A stretch of DNA of 64,000 nt. Source: Amphiura filiformis (lineage: Eukaryota; Echinodermata; Ophiuroidea; Amphilepidida; Amphiuridae). The stretch lies in contig NC_092628.1 in the NCBI RefSeq assembly GCF_039555335.1, forward strand, positions 94,747,782 through 94,811,781. The letters run 5' to 3'. Both the position numbers and the translations under genes were made by a program. Positions 48,901 through 57,900 of this stretch are shown one piece after another. The notes beneath the pieces are model-generated. The model did not search any database and had not been told where the DNA came from. It saw nothing but the letters and a program-made list of their open reading frames with translations. The first letter of the stretch is position 1; every line of letters begins with the position of its first letter.

Positions 48901-51900
48901 GTACCTGGATAAGATAGGTCGTACATAGTTCAGATTCGGAAGAAAATGATGTGTCGACATTTTAATACTCTTAGCTAAGTCCACGTGTTTTCAGTGCTAC
49001 TGCCCTCTCCTTTGGAGAATATGCCATTATACACAGACAGTAGAGTGAGAGTTGTGTGTAGCTATTCAACAGAGAATGAGCTAAGACCATCACTGGGAAG
49101 TGAGTTGGTAATTAAAGCTGATAGTGAACTATGTAGAAGTTAACAGGTTTCGATATGGCATGATTCTATAGGCAGGAGAAGTACACTGAGAACTCGTCTT
49201 ATTAAACATTAAGGCTCGGGCCAGGATGATTTGCACATCGATCCTGAATGCCCATCGTTAATAAAAGAGAGGTATCTCGACAGTAATAACAAAATGTTGT
49301 CTTAACGCTTTTCGATCAAGTCACACGCTTGTCTATCCAGATCAAGATAACCGAACCTAGATGGATTGTAGGCCCATTCGCGTATCTCTTAAAATAATGA
49401 ACGTACTTCCATTTCCTACAGGATAAGTGGACGAATACGAATCCCTACACTAACACACATACCTGTACCCCGGGTATTATACACTTCATCAAATTGATAA
49501 AATAAAAGTCCATTTTCACCGTGATATTCCATCTCCAATCGCTATTTCTGTGTCAGTTTTGGTCCGAAACGTGCTCAGAAACAGCTGCAAAAACATGCGC
49601 AAATTTTCGTACTTTTACTTCCAGGTTTCTTTAATTTTAAAACGTGTTGTTGATGCTATATAAAGCTAAAACACGCGCTGCCACAAATAATACAAAAAAA
49701 AGGTTACCATTTGGATTTTGTCTTTAAAATTGCTTTTATTCATCGTAACAATAATATTAATAAAGGAAACGTAGATTATTTATGAGAAAATAAACTTAAA
49801 ACATTAAAAACTGAATATTGTCAGCTTGTGATAAATAATTAAACAAACATTAACTCACGTTAGGCCAAAAAAAAAAAAAAAAGGTTTGTCTCACGAACAT
49901 TTGCCAAAAAAGCTAAGTGCTATGCTTTTTTTTTTTTTTTTTTTTTTTGGTTTAGAAGCTATGCTAATGCGGTTTTTTTTTTGTTTTTGTTTTTTTTTAG
50001 CCTGAGACACAAAATCACAAGACAGGTATTGGAAAACTACAAGTGGTCTTACAATGAAAGAGAAGCAACAAATTTACAATGTTAATATTCTGCAACTGTA
50101 TTTTATTTGCCTTCCTAGAGCTTTTATATTGCATCCACTTTGCTTCGTCGGCTTTACGCTCCGTGCCGTTGCAAGGATGGCGTGAAACTAGCGAGACTGA
50201 GGCTACGGTGTGGGTTACGGGCTATCTGCAACACTAATGGCATACGCGCTGCCTGACATTTTCGATGGTTTTCTGACATTGAGGAACTCATTTTTACTAC
50301 GTTGGTCGAACTATCGGGAACCGGAAAAATCGGGGGAAAAAAAAAAACCTTTAAAAAGGCGGTCAGCGCGTGACAAACGCTGCTGTATCGCTTTCACATA
50401 CTTATGCTTGCAGCTGGTTCGTGAGACAAACCTTTTTTTTTTTTGGCCTTAGCCGCACGTCGTCAGTCCAGCATGCTTTGTAAACAAAGCATCAATGGGG
50501 ACTTTCCCATCAAACAGCGATCGATCGGAAAGCTTGCAAAAAGTGTATTTTTGTGGCACATGAGAGCACCTCAGACCTATCGAATTGCATTCTGAATACG
50601 AAGCATGTCTTTCTGATATCAAATAATTTTCATTTTTTGAAAATCACAATATAATACAAATTTTATGACAAATTATAAAAATTTGATATTTTTCAATTTT
50701 GATATATAACAGTCCTCAAGTAAATTATATAAATCTAATGATATATTCTTAAAGACCCATTCCATGTCAACTCCAGGGATGTGCACCGCAGCACCTCTTC
50801 AATTTTTTTCTTTTTTTGTGTGGTGGTAGATATTGATGAGAAAGTAAAATTCCGAAAATTTGAGCTTCATACTTCATTTAGTTTTCCGTGGCATCAATTT
50901 GAAATTTAGGGGAGATCAATTGTACGTAAAAAACCAATGTTTTTGCCCACCATCAACTTCAGGTATGTTGAAGATATGTCCTGGACAACGTTGGAGGTCC
51001 ATAAATATATAATAGAGTTGTAACCATTACAACTTTGGAAAGAATGCAAACCTTCTGATGTGTTGAAGCTTATTTGAGTCCCAAAGCAAATCTCATCAGA
51101 AATGTTGTCCAAGGACATACTTTCAAATACCTGATTGATGGTGGATCAAAATGCCTGACATTGGTTTTCAGGGGGGTCAAAACTACAAAAGTACAATTGG
51201 GGTTTTGCATGGGTAATATCTCAGCTAAAATATTCTAATAGGACTCAATATTGGTTATCAGAGTAATGTCCTACCAAAGGGCTCTGACTAGCAAAAAAAT
51301 GGACCATAAAATTATTTTTACATTTTTTGTTTTGACCCCCCCAAAGTTGGTCCCGGATGGACAGTTGCATTTTGAGGGCCCTATATCTTTTATGTAAAGG
51401 AGTTGTCAAGTTTTCTGATGCCAGATTTGAATTCTGACAAATAAGCCCCAGGATACATACTTTTCAAAGTTGTAAATGGTTTCCTTTATACATTCATGGA
51501 CCTCCAAACATCGCTTTGCTATGCACACATTTTTACGCTGACCCTCTAAATTTCAAATTGATGCCACGGAAAACGAAATGGAGTATGAAGCTCAAATTTT
51601 CGGATTTTACTTTCTCATCAATATCTACCACCACACAAAAAAGAAAAAATTGAAGAGGTGCTGCGGTGCACATCCCTGGAGTTGACATGGAATGGGCCTA
51701 AAGTGTATGTAGCAGGGAGGAAAAGCCGACGGTCAATTGAAAATTTTGACCTTTCATATTGAAGATATGGATTTTTTCCCAAATAGACCTAATTTTTTTT
51801 GGTGTTTTGGGAAAAAAAAATCCATATCTTCAATACGAAACAGGGTTCGGTTTTTGCCGGCAAAAACCTGTTTTTGCCGGCAAAGTGGCAAAAACCTGGC

Positions 51901-54900
51901 AAAAACTGTTTTTGCCAGTTTTTGCCTAGTTTAAACCAGAAAAAAAGGAAAAAAATGGCAAAAACTCACATATAGTCACTCAAATATTAAAAAGTGGCAC
52001 AGAAAGCTCATAAACAGTAACACAAAACTTTTAATGAATTATTCAACATATTTTTTGTCTCATCAAGTCCTTGAAATGAAAAAGTTTTGAATTTTATACA
52101 TGCCACATTTCGGTTAAATGCACTTGAGCAATGAAAATGCATGCCTTTAATTTCTTAATATATTGCTTATAATTACAAAATCTGGCCTTGTTACACTCGG
52201 GAACTTATTTTTGTAACTTAATAATTTGTTTTGAGATGAAAAAACTGAACTATAAATCACTTTTTTAGTTTTTGCCATTTTTGCCGGCAAAAACTGGCAA
52301 AAACTGTTTTTGCCAAGTGGTTAAAACCGCGGTTAAAACCACGGTTTTTTCCACCTGCGGCAAAATCCTGCGAACCCTGATACGAAAGGTCAAAATTTTC
52401 AATTGATCGTCGGCTTTTCAACCCACCTACATACACTTTAAGTATAAATCATCAGATTTATAAAGTTTACTTCAAGTACTGTTTAAAAATATCAAAAATA
52501 TCAATTTTTAATGACTTGCCATAAAATGTGTATTAAATTGCGAATTTCAAAATTCAAAATTATTTGATATCAGAATGACATTCTTCGTATTCAGAATGCA
52601 ATTCGATATGTCTGATGTGCTCTAATGTCCCAAAATAAATACTGTCCAAACGTTCATACCCCAGCCCTTAAAAATATAAAAGAATAAAAATTTCGTATTT
52701 TAATTTATCATCAATTGATGATTAGATTTCGAAGTTTTGTCTGCGTCCACATGCATGTGACATGGACGCAAAATACTTGATTAGCCATGTGAACTTGTGT
52801 CCAAATTTGTAAAATACGCGTCTGGACGCAAAACCAATGACGCACACTAACGGGAAGCCTGATGATGATATAACAATTGTAGGTTTCTGACAAACATGAG
52901 ATGAATTATAATCATTTTTGTGTGAAAGCATGAATCCCCCGATTATTTTTCTAATTTTGAGCATGTATCGCATTTGGCCCCCAATTCATGACACACGACC
53001 TATTAGAGACTCATTTCCCTTGATCGTGTCACATAATGTCAATGATAATGATATGAATGCATGTGTTTAAAATTAACGTTTTAATTGCAAACTTTTATAT
53101 TTCGCCCCATTTCATTGAATTTGCTATTTTTTATTGCTAAATAAAGAGAAATCTTTTAAAGAATTTTGGAAATTTCAAAAAAAAATCTATATACTATAAT
53201 ACATGAATAATAATTTTAAAATACATTACATGCCAGACATAGACTTTAAGGTACTAATTTCGAGGAGAATAACAAACACCAATTTGGTGTCGTATGACCT
53301 TTGACATGCATGCATTCCCTCATCATGTCCTTTGTCAGGAATTGACATGGTCTTTCAATTCGTGCCGAGTGTCCTTGGCAGACTTGACTTAGACTGCGGA
53401 GTGCGGAACTCAGTCCTCAATGATAGTCAGTCATTTATCCTTTGGTCGTTATATGACTATCATTTGAGAGACTGAGTTGTTATAATATATCTTCCGAGGT
53501 GCAATTTCAGACAATAGCTGGGGATTAGTGGGGCAGAGGTTATCTATTGAATCCTTTCATGACCACTGAAGCATAGTCAAGTCTGCCAAGGACACTCGGC
53601 ACAAATTGAAAGACCATGTGAACTCTCGACAAAAGAATGCATGCATGTCAGGTCATCGACACCAATTTGGTGTTTGTTATGACACCAATTTGGTGTTTGT
53701 TATGCACCTCGAAATATGTACCTAAGTTAAAGTCTGTGTCTAGACTTGACTATGCTTCAGTGGTCATGAAAGGATTCAATAGATAACCTCTGCCCCACTA
53801 ATCCCCAGCTATTGTTTGAAATTGCACCTCGGAAGATATATCATAACAACTCAGTCCCCAAATGATAGTCATATAACGACCAAAAGAAAAGGTTGGGTCT
53901 GGTCGTCGGAGGTGCAAGACGTGTCTCTCATCTGCTCCGGTATCTCAGCAATTAAAAGCAAAGTTTTGCTTTAACTTTTACAAATTTGAGGGCAAATACA
54001 CAGTGGATTATTACCCTCGGTATCCTATATCACCTTTAAGAGAAATTTCTTGTGAAGGAGAGAGAATTTTGACGTGTTTTGGACGCCGCACTTGTGTCGT
54101 GGAGAGAAAGGATCAGAATTCAACAACTGGGTACAACGGCGGGAAAATTTGAAAGGGGAGACCAGAAGTGGTTCTTATCATATTTTACCAATCAAGCCAT
54201 CATTTTCTACCATCGTTCTACCATACATGTAGTTTAAGAAGAGTATATGTTTTAAATTAAACCAGTCTGGAGGAATTTAGAGAGAAGATAGAGGAATTTA
54301 CATCGCAAATACGGGAAAAGAAGTGGGCGTGGCACTGAGAAGAAATCAACCAGTGGATCTCCGGGAGTGGACCCAGCTCATCAAACACGCTAAGTGGCAA
54401 TATTATTAAACTTTATATTTGTATCTTCATGTTTTAACTTATTTATGATGTATGGCATTTGTGCAATATTTGATGTTAGCAACAATTCAATTTAAAAACA
54501 AAGCAAATCTTCATTATTAGCATCAGCGCCATCTTATTGACGTCATAGACTTGCGAAAATTACCGAGAGTGCCGAAGAGCCGAATTTACACCAGGGCCCG
54601 GATTGAGAAGTACGTGAGCCGATGTCAACAAAGTGGACACGTGACAAGAGCGCCGGTAAAACAGCTGTAAAGTGTTGTATTCAAGTAAATCATTGACTCG
54701 CAGTTTGATATAATTGTTGTGCAGCGTAAATCAAAAGCCTCAGTTTATCAAACAGAAAAGTGAAGTTGTTGTTGATGTAAAGTGATGAAGTGCACGAAGT
54801 AGTAGTGAATAGTGATTGTAACTTTTTGATATTGATGTGCATGTAGCTGTAGCAGCATCCGGCAGAACGGAAAGAAGGAATTGGAAGAAGTGAGTAATTG

Positions 54901-57900
54901 TGTTTGTAATTTGATGTTGACATTGAGATGAAGTAGTCATGTTGTGAAAATTGATGTGCATCGGTACTAACCTAACAGCAGCATTGGAGGAACCAACAGA
55001 AGTGGCGTCAAAATTTTATTGATACATGTGTTCGTGAATTAGATGTACAAGTAGTGCAGTGACCTTTTCTAGCTATTGTTTGCAGGGACTACAGAGGAAA
55101 TAATTATATGTGAACTTGATGTGGTGCAATCTGTGATTTATTGTTTAAATGTATACGGAGCAGAAGTAAAGGTGTTTATTTTGTGAAGACAGTGCAAAAT
55201 CTATGTGAACTTATTGGTGCAGTGAATAGTTGTTGACATTGACGCTCATGAGTAAAATTAGATGTATTGGAGGTACAGAAGAACAGAAGGACTAGTTCCA
55301 GAGTAGCAGTATATACATCAGCAGAAAGCAGCTCGTTAGATTACATGGTGGGTGCAATTGTGAATTTGATGTAGCACAGCAGAATAAATTTTACTGCGAA
55401 AAGTAGTGTTTCGTTTACATAGTGAGTAGTATAGAAAGTGCAATAAACATTTCCGATACTTGTGTTTTGATGTGCACATTCAGCAGTGAAGTGTATGTAG
55501 CAGACGACAAGCAGAAAACGACTGTAGCAGTATAAAACAACAGGAAGGAGCAGATATTGAACTTGATGTTAAGTGTATGTTTTATGAAGACAGTGCAAAA
55601 TTAATGTGAAACTGGTGCAGTGAATATTTGTGAATATTTGGCGTCCATGAGTAAAATTAGATGTATTGGCGGTGCAGAAGAACAACAGGACCCGTTCCAG
55701 AGTAGCAGTATATGTATTCGTGGACATTACGAGTACATGCAGTGCAGATATTGAGTAATCGTGATCAACTTTTATTGTTTACATTCGATGTCAATGTGTA
55801 GAAATAGTAGAACGCCAAACAAAAATTAAGTGAGTGCAATCACTGGAGTGCTTGCATCATCGGAGGATACCAGAAGCAGTGCAATTTATTGAACTAGAAA
55901 TTACCAGTGTGTTTGATGGTTTTAACTTTTAACTTTTTAATATTGATGTGTATGCAGTTAGCGGAACTATTTATGGATGTGATATTTTATAAACAGTGCT
56001 CTTTGTGTTTGGTGCAACAGTGAAGTCAAATTGATGTTTTTATAAAAAATACATGTGCAGCTGAGTGCTCTCTACTACGTAGTGGAATACCAAACTGAAG
56101 TGGAGAATTAACTTTGGAATTTCGGGTGAAGAGAGCTTTTTTATTGAAGTACGTAATTTATTTTGTGACTTTGTTTGTGATAAATATAAAAACATAGCTG
56201 ATCACCCAACAGTATCTACCGTCACTGGTATTGGATTTCAACCAAAGACTTTTACATAAGTCATCAGACCATCTACCAGATTAAATAGATTGTTGCCTAC
56301 AACCAAGTATGAAGGTGCAAAGAGTGGTGAGTTACTTCATCTTGTTAGTCTTGCTTGTGAAACGGACAGAAGGAAGAGGGGAGAAAGAGAAATTGGGTAT
56401 TGGTATTGGTTTGGTTCTTCAAACAGAATTCAACAGTCTAAGGGTAGATTGTGAGGATCATGCATCCTTGTTTGTGAATATGACAGGTTTGAAATATAAC
56501 TATAGGAGAGCAAAAATGCTACCGAAAGCCAAAAGTCATTTGGGACTTTTCATAATCATCATCTTGGCAGGAGATATTAGTGTAAACCCAGGGCCTACAG
56601 ATTACTGCTGTCAGATTTGCAATAGCGGAGGTATGGATAAGAAATTAAGAGTACAATGTAGCCATTGCAGAGAATGGACGCATATCAACTGCATTGGAAT
56701 GTCGGTGAAAGATTACCAACTGTGGAGGTGTAATGAGAAAGACTGGTATTGCAGCAACTGCGCAATTCCGCGCACAAAGAGTCAAGATCCAGATACAACA
56801 ATACAAAAAGAAGTGGGTAGTGACTACTTTTGCCAAATTTGCAATAGAGGAGGAACAGATAGAAAACTGAGAGTTCAGTGTAGTGACTGCAGATATTGGA
56901 CGATATTACCTGCATTGCAATGCCGATGAAGGATTACAAACAGTGGAGGTGTAGTGAGAAAGAATGGTATTGCAACAACTGTGCAGCCCGTGTACTATGT
57001 GCCAAGACCCAGTTCTAAATGGCCAAAGAGGCATGGATTGTTATAAGTGTGGCTCCTGGACACACAATCATTGTGGTGGAATTGACAATATGGACTATGA
57101 CAGACTTATGGGTACCACATTTGCTTATGTGTGCCCAATTTGTGACTATATTGAAACAAAAGATAACAGCCCTGACACCTCTGGTTGCAGCTCGAGCGAA
57201 GCAGATAGCAGCTTAGGTTCACCAAGTCGTGAAAGTGGAGGAAATCAGACTAATCGGACTTGTTCCTCACCAACAAAAGTGAGGAAGAATCAAAACAATC
57301 TGAAGTTCCTTACAATCAATTTTCAGAGCATAAAAAACAAGATTGCTGAATGGTATGCAATAGTTGAGGATTACAAACCGGACATCATAGTTGGTACCGA
57401 AACATGGTTAAATGGAAATATCCTAAACACAGAAATAGTGCCACAAGGTTATATGATCTTGAGACGTGACAGAAAAGGGGACAGTCATGGAGGAGTTCTG
57501 CTTGTATACAGGAAAGACCTTGCAGTTTCTAGAAAGTTAGATCTAGAAAGTGAAGGGGAAAACCTATGGTGTCAAGTTAACATTAAAGGGAGGAGACCAA
57601 TAATATTTGGTGTTATTTATAAACCAAATCACTCGGACATAACACAGATTGATGGCATGAGGGAAGCTATTGAAAAGATTAATGCAAAACCAAGGACTTG
57701 TGACATAATAGTGACAGGAGACTTTAACCAAGGTAACATTGATTGGGAAACAAATACAGTGATACCAGATCACTATGCATCTAAAGCAGCTGCAGAGAAG
57801 TTGTTGGATCTGTCAGTGCAATACAATATGCAGCAGATGGTTACAGAACCAACTAGGGGAGACAGCATCCTAGACTTAGTTTTCACAAATAATACCAACA

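Larger units (their letters stand above)
42491..49449 (+). mobile_element. LTR retrotransposon fossil, gag only, probably Ty3-like
   Basis: Two 572-bp direct repeats with TG...CA ends enclose about 5.8 kb, flanked by a 4-bp duplication CTAA (42487-42490 and 49450-49453). Inside, a gag (44853-45353) is followed by a zinc-knuckle remnant near 45640-45690. I see no protease, reverse transcriptase, RNase H or integrase, so the element is broken or non-autonomous. The LTRs differ at only a handful of positions, so the insertion is young. The remaining interior is AT-rich, with open stretches at 43307-43720 and 48044-48448 that I do not recognise. Confidence 0.88.
50538..52667. mobile_element. TTAA fold-back element, copy 3, with two insertions
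   Basis: The right end is CATACCCCAGCCC with TTAA at 52668-52671. The left end (CACATGAGAGCACCTCAGACC onward) lacks the terminal few dozen bases and its TTAA. One arm is interrupted by the 50754-51698 fold-back and the other by the 51841-52379 hAT-type element. Confidence 0.8.
42324..52861. mobile_element. Outer hAT-like element, swollen by nested insertions
   Basis: The left end CAGGGTTCCCGTTAAGG and the mirrored right end TAACGGGAAGCCTG are flanked by an exact 8-bp duplication ATGATGAT (42316-42323 and 52862-52869). Subterminal GTGCGTCAT occurs in both arms. The element's own DNA is only about 1.4 kb (42324-42490, 49450-50537, 52672-52861). The rest is an LTR retrotransposon and a TTAA fold-back element that landed in it. 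No transposase is seen. Confidence 0.82.
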
